Origin: Dehalococcoidia bacterium
Lineage (GTDB): Bacteria; Chloroflexota; Dehalococcoidia; UBA3495
Length of the DNA stretch: 36,621 bases
Assembly (NCBI GenBank): GCA_030753265.1
Contig: JASMCQ010000107.1
Location: 1-36,621 of the forward strand
Reading direction: 5' to 3'
Shown here: piece after piece, positions 22,031-30,952 of the stretch
How positions within the stretch are numbered: position 1 is the first letter of the stretch
Layout: each line of letters opens with the position of its first letter
Position numbers and translations under genes: made by a program
The notes under the pieces: generated by a model
The model's input: only the letters and a program-made list of their open reading frames with translations
The model's database searches: none
What the model was told of the DNA's origin: nothing

Positions 22031-22951
22031 TCAAAGCAGGGTCAGCGCGACGGTACCGCCCACAATCAATAATAACGATGCCGACTTGATAGCCAGTGTG
22101 TTCCGCTGCAGGGGCTCTTCCAGCAGCCCAATGCGGCGCGTGCTGAGCGCAGTGGTGATGAGAAACACGAAGAGAGGCCGTGTCGCCGCCATGGTGGATA
22201 CCAGGGACACCGGTCCCAGACTTGTGGCGCCGGCGAGCGTAAGCGATCCCACGGGAGCCAGGAAGGCCTCCGATATCACGACCAGGACCAGCGTCCGCCG
22301 GTCTCGCATGGCCACCACAAGCTGGCGAAAGGCCTGGGGCTTGGCCAGGAGAAAGAACCCTAAAGCCATGACCAAGGTGCGAATTGGATAAAACGTCCCC
22401 ACCGACACCTCTTCAAGGGCGTACTTGCCGGTCAGGTGGGCCAAGGCCGTGAAGAAACTGGCCCCGATGAGCACGGGAAACGCCCGGGTGAGCCGGCCGA
22501 GCCCGCCACCGGCGGAGCCTCGCAAGGAGGCCGTCATCGCCCCTGTCACAACCACCACGATGGCTATCCATTGCCCGGCGTTCAGGACTTCATCGAGAAA
22601 ACCCACCGCCATGATGGCGACAAAGACGGGGAAGACATGGATGATCGCGCTGGCCCGGGACGCCTCTTCCAACTTATAGCCCCAAAACGTCATCGCCAGT
22701 CCGGCGCTCCAGCAACCCCCGGAGAGGGCGGCCACGATCAACCTTCCCGCGGGTGCGCTCTCCGGGCCCCCGGTTACTGCTAGCACAACTGCGCCAGACG
22801 CCACCAGGGTGATGCAGACCGCGGCGTAAAAGCTAGCCAGACTGGGCAGGTGCCGGTCGATCAGCCGCTTGTCGAAGGCTGTAACGACAGCGAAGGTGGC
22901 GGCGCTCGTCAATGCCAGAAGAGTCCAGTCCAACTCCCAGTTCACCCCCAA
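22031..22951 (-). CDS. EamA/DMT-superfamily transporter
   Basis: The 306-residue protein has ten hydrophobic segments in two repeats of five, as expected for drug/metabolite transporters of the EamA family. The first repeat ends near VVVVTGAMTASL, and a Gly/Arg-rich loop (residues about 140-155) separates it from the second. Charged turns such as GYKLEEASRASAIIHVFPVF fit the usual pattern. The TTG at 22951 or GTG at 22945 serves as start; neither has a strong ribosome-binding site. The substrate is unknown; family members export amino acids, sugars or metabolites. It stands alone on the minus strand. Confidence 0.88.
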   Translation of the reverse strand: MGVNWELDWTLLALTSAATFAVVTAFDKRLIDRHLPSLASFYAAVCITLVASGAVVLAVTGGPESAPAGRLIVAALSGGCWSAGLAMTFWGYKLEEASRASAIIHVFPVFVAIMAVGFLDEVLNAGQWIAIVVVVTGAMTASLRGSAGGGLGRLTRAFPVLIGASFFTALAHLTGKYALEEVSVGTFYPIRTLVMALGFFLLAKPQAFRQLVVAMRDRRTLVLVVISEAFLAPVGSLTLAGATSLGPVSLVSTMAATRPLFVFLITTALSTRRIGLLEEPLQRNTLAIKSASLLLIVGGTVALTLL

Positions 22952-23130
22952 AAAGGTTGCCTAGGCCCGGTTTCTATCGATTCGAGGCTCCGGGATTGTA
23001 CTGGCGCTACCCAGCGCCGTCAACAAACGGCGCACAAACCGGCTCTGGCGAGTCGCCGGCCGGTTGAATTGTCCTCTGGGCCCCAGTCGGTTAAACTCCG
23101 GCTGGATACTGCTAGCGAAGGAGGAAAGCC

Positions 23131-24264
23131 GTGTCAGCGACCCATAGGGAAATCATCGCCAACGTGGACCGGCTGAACGAACTCCTGGACCGTCACGGGT
23201 ATTCCGCCGTGGTGGTCCGGTCCGGGAAGAACTTCACCTACCTGGCCGGGTTCTCTTACCCCGGGACCCTGGGCCGGCACCTCGATTTCCCCGATTCTCC
23301 CCGGGAGGTGCTGTTGGTATGGCCGCGCCAAGGAGAGCCGGCCATGATCCTGAACAGTTTCGCGGCCCCTTTGGCCCGGCGCGACTCATGGCTCGACCGA
23401 ATCGAGGTCTGCGACGACTACGCAGAGTCGCCCTATTCGCGGATGGCGGACCTCCTCAAGCAAATGGGACTGGAAGGGGAGAGGGTCGGGTTCGAAAAGA
23501 CCTACCTCAGCGCGGCCCGGTGGGAAGAGATAAGGGGCCTGTTACCCCGCATGACGATGACGGACTGCACGGATCTGATGGACCAGGTCCGTTGGATCAA
23601 GACCCCCGGCGAGGTGACGCTCCTGGAGGAAGCAGCCAACATTCTGGATGAAGCTTACCTCGAGGTGTTCGCGGCGTTGCAAGAGGGAGATACCGAAAGG
23701 GAGATCCACAGCCGCATCATCCAGGGCTGCATCAGCAGGGGCGCCCAGTGGGCCCATGGCATCCTGAATTCCCACCGAAACACCGTCGCCTACGGCGGAG
23801 AGGGCGGCATGAAGTTCCGCAAGGGCGATATTATCCGGAACGACTACGTTTCCTACTATCAGGGATACCCCGGCCACCAGTCCCGCACCGTGGTCGTGGG
23901 GGAGCCATCGGCGGAGCAGAAGGACACCTACCGGATAATCCTGGACATCTACCGCAGGACCATCGAGCAATGCCAGGTAGGGGCAAAGGCCAGCGACATC
24001 CACCGGTTCGCCGCCGAGAGTTTCCGGGAGCACGGCATCCCAGGCCGTCTGGCGCTGGCCGGCCACAGCGTGGGAACCTGGTGGCACCAGCAGGAGCCCT
24101 ACATTGTCAGCACCGGCCAACACGAGTTGGAGGAGGGCATGGTGCTGGCCATGGAGCCCCACGTCGACTACTGGCACCTACAAGACATGTTCCTGATTAC
24201 CAAGGAGGGGCCGCGGCTGATCTCACCCCGCTTCAGCACCGATGAGATGCTGGCCGTCGGCTGA
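23131..24264 (+). CDS. M24-family (Xaa-Pro peptidase/creatinase-like) protein with altered metal ligands
   Basis: The 377-residue product starts at GTG 23131 after a strong AAGGAGG. It has the N-terminal creatinase-type domain (residues 1-140) and the C-terminal pita-bread fold with RNDYVSYYQGYPGHQSRTVV, GHSVGTWWHQQEPYI, EEGMVLAMEPHVDYW and LQDMFLITKEG. Of the five metal ligands of methionine and Xaa-Pro aminopeptidases, Asp (RNDY), His (GHSVG) and one Glu (AMEP) are kept. The second Asp appears as His (GYPGH) and the last Glu as Gln (LQD). This looks more like creatinase-type or other divergent members than a standard dinuclear peptidase. The substrate cannot be told. It is soluble. Confidence 0.85.
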   Translation: MSATHREIIANVDRLNELLDRHGYSAVVVRSGKNFTYLAGFSYPGTLGRHLDFPDSPREVLLVWPRQGEPAMILNSFAAPLARRDSWLDRIEVCDDYAESPYSRMADLLKQMGLEGERVGFEKTYLSAARWEEIRGLLPRMTMTDCTDLMDQVRWIKTPGEVTLLEEAANILDEAYLEVFAALQEGDTEREIHSRIIQGCISRGAQWAHGILNSHRNTVAYGGEGGMKFRKGDIIRNDYVSYYQGYPGHQSRTVVVGEPSAEQKDTYRIILDIYRRTIEQCQVGAKASDIHRFAAESFREHGIPGRLALAGHSVGTWWHQQEPYIVSTGQHELEEGMVLAMEPHVDYWHLQDMFLITKEGPRLISPRFSTDEMLAVG

Positions 24265-24445
24265 CGCAGTTCCCAGTGCCAGGGATTGGTAGCGACGATA
24301 TGCTGGTGGCCAGGGTGTTGCTGCCGGGGGATCGACAGCGCGTCCGAAGCTTCCGATCCAGCAGGGGCTCGGGAGGCATGCCCGGGGGCCGGCTTCATGC
24401 GAGGCCGGAAACGGGGCCTTTATGGGCGTCCGAACGGGACCCTGG

Positions 24446-24865
24446 TCAGACCAGGCTCGCCGGGTCTATCCCGTCGTTGCGGATCCGGAACCGGCGAGTA
24501 CGAAACCTCTTCCCATACTCGACCAAACCTTGGCCCTCAGGGTTTTCTGCTTCATCCTCCGGAGGCTGGCTCTCGTCTTGGTCCTCAGGTTCGCCCTCTC
24601 TATCAGCCGGGGGTTGGCGCAGGCCCGGCTCCACAGGGGGGCCGTCCTCCAAGTAACGTTCGGCGTTGAACCGGCGGATATGAAATCTCCGGGCCCGGGT
24701 CAATGCTGGGTTTTCTGGGTACTCCGTGTAAGCGTCGGCCGGGGGCTCTGGAGCGAGTGATTCCGGAGGCTGGTCCTTGCCTGAACCTTCACTGCTATCC
24801 GGTTTGCCATCGGTCCGAGGCTCCTCGTCCCCGGTTTGTGGGGGCTCACCCAAATCTGGATACCC
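24446..24865 (-). pseudogene. Disordered acidic tail cut from the response regulator by an amber codon
   Basis: This frame continues directly, in phase, from the response regulator after its TAG at 24866-24868, beginning GYPDLGEPPQTGDEEPRTDG. It is rich in Glu, Pro, Asp and Arg with two similar basic patches (RARRFHIRRF and GKRFRTRRFRIR), and runs for 139 codons. Codon use is that of a coding region. A TTG at 24853 could start it independently, but no good ribosome-binding site precedes it. I think one mutation (TTG Leu to TAG) divided a longer protein, though readthrough or an independent gene is possible. Confidence 0.55.
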
Positions 24866-25222
24866 CTACGCCATTCCGATTCGATCCTGCAGCTCACGGG
24901 GGCCCCAGGGTTTCTTGATGTAGTCCGCGGCCCCCAGTTGCATGCACTCGCGCTCCGAGGCCGCGTCGATCTTGGCCGTCAGGATTATCACCGGGATGGA
25001 CCAGGTGCTAGGGTTCTTCTTGAGCCTGCGCAAGACCTCGAAGCCATCCACGACCGGCATCATCAGGTCCAGCAACACAAGGTCGGGATTTTCCGACTGA
25101 GCTTTGCTATACCCAATCAGCCCGTGCTCGGCCTCGACTACGTCGTAGCCAGCCTGTTTCAGAATCGTAGCTACGACGTTTCTAACCTCGGCCTCATCAT
25201 CAACCACGAGAATCTTCGGCAT
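24866..25222 (-). CDS. Single-domain response regulator (CheY-like receiver)
   Basis: The 118-residue protein is a complete receiver: acidic pair DDE (residues 8-10), phospho-acceptor Asp in LVLLDLMMPVVDG (about residue 52), conserved Thr in VIILTA, and Lys in YIKKPWGPREL. It relays phosphate from an unseen histidine kinase. There is no DNA-binding domain. The open frame goes on past its TAG stop as an acidic disordered tail (see the separate entry), so the natural protein may have been about 257 residues. A strong promoter lies upstream, with a short leader containing GGGAGAG. Confidence 0.92.
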   Translation of the reverse strand: MPKILVVDDEAEVRNVVATILKQAGYDVVEAEHGLIGYSKAQSENPDLVLLDLMMPVVDGFEVLRRLKKNPSTWSIPVIILTAKIDAASERECMQLGAADYIKKPWGPRELQDRIGMA

Positions 25223-25273
25223 ACCGGCGATATCTCTCCCAGCAGGCTCCTCACCATATCCCCTCTATGTATT

Positions 25274-25302
25274 ATTTTAGCGATACCGAATATTGAGTTC
25301 AA
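25274..25302 (-). promoter_or_regulatory. Predicted promoter of the response regulator gene
   Basis: On the minus strand TTGAAC (25297-25302) and TAAAAT (25274-25279) are spaced by 17 bases, with a start near 25267, about 45 bases before the ATG. The region is unusually AT-rich for this window. Confidence 0.75.
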
Positions 25303-25444
25303 TCCAAGACACCGCAAGAGGAGTGACCCGGCTTCAGCTTGGCCACACTCAGCCGTCCTTCAAGCGTCCCCAAGCCTGGGCAAATGGCGTACAATAAGGG
25401 CCACATCCCCTGGCCGGAGGCTAGCCCCCGGCCCCGGTAAGAGA

Positions 25445-26287
25445 ATGCGTGAAACAGACGAGCTTCCGGCCATCGACAAGAGCTGCTTCCAAGAGGGGGA
25501 CCTAGCCCTATTGCTGGACCGCAAAGGCCGGCGTTACATGGTGACTCTGGCCGGTGACCAGGTATTCCACAGCCACCTGGGGCGAATAAACCACTCCCAG
25601 TTGATCGGCCACACCGTGGGCGGATGGTACCGAACCGACCGGGGCCACGTGGTGCTGGCGGTTCGCCCCACCCTGGGAGATTTTGTCCGGGAGATGCCCC
25701 GCGGCCCCCAGATTATCTACCCTAAAGACCTGGGCAATATCGTCAGCCTGGCCGACATTTTCCCCGGCGCCACCGTGGTGGAAGGGGGGCTGGGCTCCGG
25801 CGCCCTCACGGCCGCGCTGCTCCGGGCGGTGGGGGCCGGCGGCCGGGTAATCACCTACGAGGTGAACAAGTCGGTGCTTCCCAGGGCCCTACAGAATCTG
25901 GATAAGGTCATCGCCGACCGTTCGAACCTGACCGTCACCGTGGGCGACATCTACGAGGGCATCGCCGAACGAGGCGTGGACCGGGTGGTGCTGGACGTTC
26001 CGGAACCATGGCAGGCGGTGGCAACCGTTGGAGACGCCCTGGTGATGGGCGGGATAATGCTGAGCTTTCTCCCCACCATTTTGCAGGTCCACCAACTGGT
26101 GCTGGAGCTGGGCCGTGACTCCCGTTTTCAGTTAGTCGAGACAGTGGAGACCCTGCTGCGCTCCTGGCACGTCACCGAACGCAGCGTGAGGCCGGCCCAC
26201 CGGATGGTGGCCCACAGCGGGTTTCTGACCACCGCGGTGCGGTGCGAAACGCGATCTATTGCCAGCCCGTTCGCGCCCCAATCTTGA
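25445..26287 (+). CDS. trmI: tRNA (adenine58-N1)-methyltransferase TrmI
   Basis: The enzyme methylates A58 in the tRNA T-loop using S-adenosylmethionine, as a tetramer. From ATG 25445 the protein has 280 residues; the frame is open from 24836, but the family start corresponds to the later ATG. The N-terminal domain with HSHLGRINHSQLIGHTVG is followed by the SAM-binding loop VVEGGLGSGALTAALLRAVG, ITYEVNKS (ribose-binding Glu), and the catalytic region VVLDVPEPWQAV. Length is normal. A TACAAT at 25389-25394 may be its -10, without a good -35. Confidence 0.94.
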   Translation: MRETDELPAIDKSCFQEGDLALLLDRKGRRYMVTLAGDQVFHSHLGRINHSQLIGHTVGGWYRTDRGHVVLAVRPTLGDFVREMPRGPQIIYPKDLGNIVSLADIFPGATVVEGGLGSGALTAALLRAVGAGGRVITYEVNKSVLPRALQNLDKVIADRSNLTVTVGDIYEGIAERGVDRVVLDVPEPWQAVATVGDALVMGGIMLSFLPTILQVHQLVLELGRDSRFQLVETVETLLRSWHVTERSVRPAHRMVAHSGFLTTAVRCETRSIASPFAPQS

Positions 26288-26330
26288 CCGGGGCAATCCT
26301 ACTGAATTGGGCACTCAGGAGGGCAATCAG

Positions 26331-26912
26331 ATGGACGTAATGGACCGGGACAATACGGTCGCATTCTTGCGCCAACACGTGAAGACGGAGATGCTGATGA
26401 AGCACCTCTACACCGTGGAAGCCGCGATGCGCGGCTACGCCCGCAAGTTCGGCGAGGACGAAGACACTTGGGGCATCGCCGGATTGCTCCACGACTTCGA
26501 CTGGGAGATCTGTCCCACGCCCGAGGACCATCCAGCCTTCGGCGCTCAGATCCTCCGGGACCACGGCTATCCCGAGGAGATGGTCCGGGCGGTACTGACC
26601 CACGGCGACCACACTGGTATCCCTCGCGAGTCCCGGATGGAACACACCCTGTACGCGGTGGACGAGCTGTCCGGCTTCATCCGCGCAGTGGCGCTGGTGC
26701 GCCCTTCCAAGAGCCTGGACGACGTCTCTCCCCGGTCGGTACGGCGCAAGATGAAGGACAAGGCTTTCGCCAAGGACGTGAGCCGCGACGACATCGTCCG
26801 CGGCGCCGAAGAGCTAAACATCGACCTGGACGAGCACATCGCCTTCATCGTGGAGAGCATGAAGCCCATCGCCACACAGATCGACCTGGCCGGCGGGGAT
26901 GCCGCCAGCTAG
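26331..26912 (+). CDS. HD-domain phosphohydrolase-like protein
   Basis: From ATG 26331 (AGGAGG lies about 10 bases upstream) the protein has 193 residues. The metal-binding pattern is H in KHLYTVEAAM, HD in GLLHDFDWE, then HP and a later H (LTHGDH), as in HD-domain hydrolases of nucleotides or phosphates. The segment EDHPAFGAQILRDHGYPEEM is typical of a subgroup of small soluble HD proteins whose substrate is unknown. It lies 43 bases after trmI and probably shares its transcript. Confidence 0.87.
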   Translation: MDVMDRDNTVAFLRQHVKTEMLMKHLYTVEAAMRGYARKFGEDEDTWGIAGLLHDFDWEICPTPEDHPAFGAQILRDHGYPEEMVRAVLTHGDHTGIPRESRMEHTLYAVDELSGFIRAVALVRPSKSLDDVSPRSVRRKMKDKAFAKDVSRDDIVRGAEELNIDLDEHIAFIVESMKPIATQIDLAGGDAAS

Positions 26913-26987
26913 ACTTCCACGGTGGCCCAACGGCCTCGCCCGGTCAAAGGGGTGGCTTCGAGCCACCGGCCACCGGTCCGGTTCCGG

Positions 26988-28352
26988 TCACTCCAGCGCG
27001 TACAGATGGCCGTCGTCGCTCCCAAAGTAGATCACCCCATCAACCGCGACCGGGGAAGAGAACACCCGGAAGCCGGTCTTGAACCGCCACATTTCCCGCC
27101 CGGTCTCCGTCTCCACGGCATAGAGATGGGAGTCGAAGCTCCCGAAGTAGACCACGTTCCCGGCAACGGCCGGGGACGACTTCACTCTCCCATCTGTCTT
27201 GAACCGCCACCTTCGACGCCCGGTTTGGCTATCAACGGCGTAGAGATATCCGTCGTGACTGCCGAAGTAGACGACGCCGTTTGAGATGGCCGGGGACGAC
27301 ATGACCGGGCCTTCCACTCTGAACCGCCACCTCTCCTCCCCGGTCTCCGCGTCCACCGCGTACAGATGGTCGTCGAAGCTTCCAAAGTAGACAACCCCAT
27401 CGGCTAAGGCCGGAGAAGAGTCCACGAAGTCCCCGGTCTTGAATTTCCACCTCTCCTGTCCGGTGTCGATGTCCACCGCATAGAGATGCCCGTCATCGCT
27501 CCCAAAATAGATCGCCCCACCGGCTATGGCCGGAGACGACCACACTTGGTCCCCGGTTTCGAACCTCCACTTTTCCCGTCCCGACCGGAGGTCCAGGCCG
27601 TAAACAAAGTGGTCCCAGCTCCCGAAGTAGACAACCCCGTCTTTGATAGCGGGGGAGGATATCACCGCACCACCGGTCCTGAATATCCACCGCTCCTTAC
27701 CGGTGTCCAGGTCCACCGCATAAAAAGAGTTGACCATTGTTCCCACGTAAACCACGCCGTCGAGGACCGCCGGTGAGGACTCCACCGGGCCGGGGCTCTC
27801 GAATCCTCCCGGCCGGACGAGGAAGCTCCATCGAAGCTGCCCGGTCTCGAGGTCCAGGGCGTACAGGTAACCGTCATCGCTCCCGAAGTAGACCCCGCCG
27901 CCGCCGATGGCGGGAGAAGCGCGCACCTCGCCGGCGATGACGGGTATGTTCCGTGACGCGCCCGTCAGCGAGTATTGGTCGCTACCCATCGATTCAAACT
28001 TCCACTTCACGCCGTCAAGTTCAGGGACCCCCTCGGCCTCGTACACGCCGGTATGCTGAAGATCGCCCCGAAACATCAGGACTGCCTCCTCGCCAGCCGG
28101 CGGTGTGGCAGACCCCCGCGGCGGCGCGGCGGTAGCGGTTGGCGCCGCCGTGGGCGTCGGAACCGGGGCCGGGCCGGTGACCAGGGTCGTGGCCGGCCCC
28201 GGCGTCACGGTGGCAGCGAGATCAACCGCCGCGGTTGGCGAGCGGGCGGACGCCGGCGTGGGTGCGGCCGTGGGCCCCGCTCCGGTGCAGCCCGCCAATA
28301 GAAGCAGGCCAATCCCGACAAACCAGGCGAATCCACCAATCACGGTCTTCAT
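26988..28352 (-). CDS. PQQ-type beta-propeller lipoprotein (eight blades)
   Basis: From ATG 28352 the protein has 454 residues. A signal peptide ends in the lipobox LLAGC, so it is a secreted lipoprotein anchored to the membrane. A Thr/Ala/Pro-rich stalk of about 75 residues leads to a propeller of repeated units such as GVVYFGSFDDHLYAVDAETG followed by EERWRF. Eight copies are visible, the first near 27900 and the last ending at the C-terminus. Each is about 40 residues, so the DNA repeats with a near-exact period of 120 bases. Family members include BamB-like and PQQ-enzyme-like proteins; no quinone site is evident, so binding or scaffold function is more likely. The ATG overlaps the stop of the MidA gene (TGATG). 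Confidence 0.9.
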   Translation of the reverse strand: MKTVIGGFAWFVGIGLLLLAGCTGAGPTAAPTPASARSPTAAVDLAATVTPGPATTLVTGPAPVPTPTAAPTATAAPPRGSATPPAGEEAVLMFRGDLQHTGVYEAEGVPELDGVKWKFESMGSDQYSLTGASRNIPVIAGEVRASPAIGGGGVYFGSDDGYLYALDLETGQLRWSFLVRPGGFESPGPVESSPAVLDGVVYVGTMVNSFYAVDLDTGKERWIFRTGGAVISSPAIKDGVVYFGSWDHFVYGLDLRSGREKWRFETGDQVWSSPAIAGGAIYFGSDDGHLYAVDIDTGQERWKFKTGDFVDSSPALADGVVYFGSFDDHLYAVDAETGEERWRFRVEGPVMSSPAISNGVVYFGSHDGYLYAVDSQTGRRRWRFKTDGRVKSSPAVAGNVVYFGSFDSHLYAVETETGREMWRFKTGFRVFSSPVAVDGVIYFGSDDGHLYALE

Positions 28353-29617
28353 CAAGGTCCGGCCGGCCCCGGCGTCCCCTCGGGTGAAGGCCACCATTCT
28401 TCAAACTCGACCGCTGTTTCGATGTACCGCCCTTCCGGCAGCGAGATATGCTGGGAGGTAAGCAAAGGGACGGGCAACTCCCCGGCCAGGGCCGCCGCCG
28501 CCGGGCCCGGCGCAAACCCCCACAGTGCCGGTTGGCCTACTCCCTTGCCCTGGGCCAGCACCTTGAAGTCCCCAAAGCCGCCGGGCCGGGCCAGGTCGAG
28601 CATGCCGGCGCGGTTGGCCTGGATGGCTGCTTGGGCCAGACCGAGAGAACCAAGCTGCCGCTGCAGGTGACCCAGGCCCAGATTGGACAGAAACTTGCGT
28701 TGGAGGGTAAACCCCAGCGGCGTCAGCCCCGCCCGGCGCCCGGCCTGGATCACCGACGTGAAGTCCACCTGGGCGGTCATATCCTGGCGCCCGACGTTCC
28801 GGAACGGGGCATCGGTCTGGGTGTGCCGGTAGTAAGTGGTCAGCGTGCCCCGGCGCCTTCGCTCTGCCGAGTACAGTTCCTCCGCCGGTTGCCCGTAGTC
28901 GATGGTCAGGGCGAACCCCGCTTCCAGTGCCGCCGCCACTTCCCCGGCCCACCCCGAAAGGCCCAGGTTTATCTCGGCGGTCTGACCTTCGGTCAAGTCG
29001 ATTCCAAGGTCCTCAAGCCGAGCGGAAAGCGCGGGGGTGGAAGGCTCCCTGAGGTCCGGCGTCAGCTCCCCGTCCTTCAAGGTGACATAGACCTCTCGGA
29101 GCACGCCCCGGAGCATGGTCACCTGGTGAACCGGGGCCGAGTCCAGAAACTCGTTGGACAGGACGCAGCCTCGCATACCGTGAAATGGGAGGCCGGACGC
29201 GACGACGCGATCCACCCCGATGGGATACCGGTCTCCCGGGAGGATTTTCTCCACGCCCTCGACGGCGCGGCGGTCCAGGCAGATGTAGCGGATGGAGCGG
29301 CCGAATTCTGATGGCAGGTTGGCGGAGCAATCCGCCACATCCCGTCCCAAGAGGCCATCGCCAGCTCCCATCTCCACAACCGTGAATGGGTCGGGCCGGT
29401 CCAGCAGTTGCCACATTTGGAGCAGTTGTAAAGCCAGGAGCGCCCCGAAGGCCGGGTGGACCAGAGGGCTGGTGTAGAAGTCCCCAGAGGCGCCTACGGG
29501 CTCCCCTCCGGTGTAGTAACCGCCCTCGGGCCAAAACAGGGCCAGCCCCATGAACTCGGCAAAGGAGATGGCTCCCTGTTCCCGGATACGGCGGCGAATC
29601 TCTTCCTCGGCCTTCAT
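28352..29617 (-). CDS. MidA/NDUFAF7-family SAM-dependent methyltransferase
   Basis: The 421-residue protein matches the family named after mitochondrial complex I assembly factor NDUFAF7: N-terminal ISFAEFMGLALFWPEGGYYTG, then GDFYTSPLVHPAFGALLALQ, the SAM-binding loop VVEMGAGDGLLGRDV, LSNEFLDSAPVHQV, and LTIDYGQPAEELY. NDUFAF7 dimethylates an arginine of a complex I subunit; bacterial members are thought to modify proteins, with unknown target. It is cytoplasmic. It lies between citrate synthase (with a hairpin between) and the PQQ lipoprotein, and its stop overlaps the latter's start. Confidence 0.93.
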   Translation of the reverse strand: MKAEEEIRRRIREQGAISFAEFMGLALFWPEGGYYTGGEPVGASGDFYTSPLVHPAFGALLALQLLQMWQLLDRPDPFTVVEMGAGDGLLGRDVADCSANLPSEFGRSIRYICLDRRAVEGVEKILPGDRYPIGVDRVVASGLPFHGMRGCVLSNEFLDSAPVHQVTMLRGVLREVYVTLKDGELTPDLREPSTPALSARLEDLGIDLTEGQTAEINLGLSGWAGEVAAALEAGFALTIDYGQPAEELYSAERRRRGTLTTYYRHTQTDAPFRNVGRQDMTAQVDFTSVIQAGRRAGLTPLGFTLQRKFLSNLGLGHLQRQLGSLGLAQAAIQANRAGMLDLARPGGFGDFKVLAQGKGVGQPALWGFAPGPAAAALAGELPVPLLTSQHISLPEGRYIETAVEFEEWWPSPEGTPGPAGP

Positions 29618-29633
29618 GACTCCATGCTAAAGC

Positions 29634-29659
29634 AGAAGGGGGCCGTGTGGCCCCCTTCT
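29634..29659 (-). terminator. Hairpin terminator after citrate synthase
   Basis: AGAAGGGGGCC (29634-29644) and GGCCCCCTTCT (29649-29659) form a perfect 11-bp stem with loop GTGT. On the minus strand GCTTTAG follows, a weak T tract. It sits 35 bases after the citrate synthase stop and before the MidA gene start. Confidence 0.75.
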
Positions 29660-29693
29660 CTTAAGTCCATCCGGGCAGACTTGTGGTCTGCCT

Positions 29694-30827
29694 CTACGTC
29701 CGCTTCTCGATGGGAACGTACTCCAGGTCCATCTTCCCCGTGTACTCCAGCAACGGCCGGATCAGCATGTTGTCACCGTACTGTTCAACACACTGAACGG
29801 TCCAGCCGGGGATCCGGCCCAGGGCAAAGATGGAGATGAACAGATCGTCGGGAATACCCAGCAGGTAGTAAATAGACCCGGCGAAGAAGTCTACGTTGAC
29901 GAAGATGCCTCGGGAGCGGTAGGGCACCATCGCCTCTTCTTCCAGGTACTGAAGGATCTGGAACCACTCCGGGTGTCCCATCTTCTCGCCCAATGCCTTG
30001 GACCGGGCCCGCAGGTGCCGCGCCCGGGGGTCTTCCGCCTTGTACACACGGTGACCGAAGCCCATGACGCGCCCGCCGCCGTCCAGCAGCTTGCGGCAAT
30101 ACTCCGCGGCGTTTTCCGGCTGGCCAATCTCCAGGGACATCTTCATCACTTCTTCGGCGGCGCCGCCGTGCCAGGGGCCTTTGAGGACCCCGACGCCGGT
30201 AACAATCGCTGAATGGAGGTCGGACAGGGTGGACGCGGCAACCCGGGCCGCGAAAGCCGACGCGTTGGCGCTGTGCTCTGCGTGAAGGATAAAGTCCACG
30301 TCCAGCAGATCAGTGGTCTCCTGGTCCGGCTTCTCGCCGGAGAGCATGTACAGGAAGTTGCCGGCGTGGTTGAGGCTCGGGTCCGGGGCTACCGGCTCCA
30401 GCCCCAGCCGCAGCCGGTGGTGGGCGCCCACGATGGTCGGACCCATGGCGGTCAACCGGAGTCCCTTGCGAATAGTGGCTTCCGGCGAATTATCGTTGAT
30501 CTCCGGATCGAAAGCAGCCAAGGCAGAAATACCGGTGCGCAGGGCGTCCATCGGGTGGCTGGCCTTCACCAGGTCTAGGACCTGAATGACCTCGTCGGGG
30601 ATACGGCGGTTGGCCCGGAGGGTATCGTCGAACTCTTTGAGTTGCGAGGCAGTGGGCATGTCCCCGTAAAGTAGGAGGTAAACCACCTCCTCGAACGTAG
30701 ACTTTTCGGCCAGGTCGTGGATATCATAGCCACGGTAGAGTAGTTTTCCTACTTGGCCGTCGATGAAGCTGGACTCTGAAGTTTCGAAGTAGACATCTTT
30801 GAGTCCCTTCATGATTTGGGGGGCCAT
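29694..30827 (-). CDS. Citrate synthase
   Basis: It condenses acetyl-CoA with oxaloacetate in the TCA cycle (a methylcitrate synthase cannot be excluded). From ATG 30827, after a perfect AGGAGG, the protein has 377 residues, the length of Gram-positive and archaeal type enzymes. Motifs seen are LLYRGYDIHDLAEKSTFEEV, SHPMDALRTG, the first catalytic His in LHAEHSANAS, the second in MGFGHRVYKAEDPRA, and the catalytic Asp in VNVDFFAG. The longer frame upstream (to 30962) is untranslated leader. A strong promoter and a hairpin in the leader precede it. Confidence 0.95.
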   Translation of the reverse strand: MAPQIMKGLKDVYFETSESSFIDGQVGKLLYRGYDIHDLAEKSTFEEVVYLLLYGDMPTASQLKEFDDTLRANRRIPDEVIQVLDLVKASHPMDALRTGISALAAFDPEINDNSPEATIRKGLRLTAMGPTIVGAHHRLRLGLEPVAPDPSLNHAGNFLYMLSGEKPDQETTDLLDVDFILHAEHSANASAFAARVAASTLSDLHSAIVTGVGVLKGPWHGGAAEEVMKMSLEIGQPENAAEYCRKLLDGGGRVMGFGHRVYKAEDPRARHLRARSKALGEKMGHPEWFQILQYLEEEAMVPYRSRGIFVNVDFFAGSIYYLLGIPDDLFISIFALGRIPGWTVQCVEQYGDNMLIRPLLEYTGKMDLEYVPIEKRT

Positions 30828-30886
30828 GGCGAAGCCTCCTAGCAGGGGTTGGATCGGCGTTGCCACAACCCGGTGGCTGCGCCGTT

Positions 30887-30906
30887 GCGCCGCCAGGCGG
30901 CGGCGC
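30887..30906 (-). promoter_or_regulatory. Hairpin in the citrate synthase leader
   Basis: GCGCCGCC (30887-30894) and GGCGGCGC (30899-30906) form a perfect 8-bp stem with a 4-base loop in the 5' leader of the citrate synthase transcript. It could stabilise or regulate the RNA. No known riboswitch fold was recognised. Confidence 0.4.
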
Positions 30907-30952
30907 TTGGTTGACAATCGCGACCAAAAAGTCGAGGCGGGGACGTGGCCGA

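Noticed and set aside
26988..27840. A CRISPR-like array suggested by regular 120-base spacing
   Set aside because: The period corresponds to one propeller blade and the whole stretch is a continuous coding frame.
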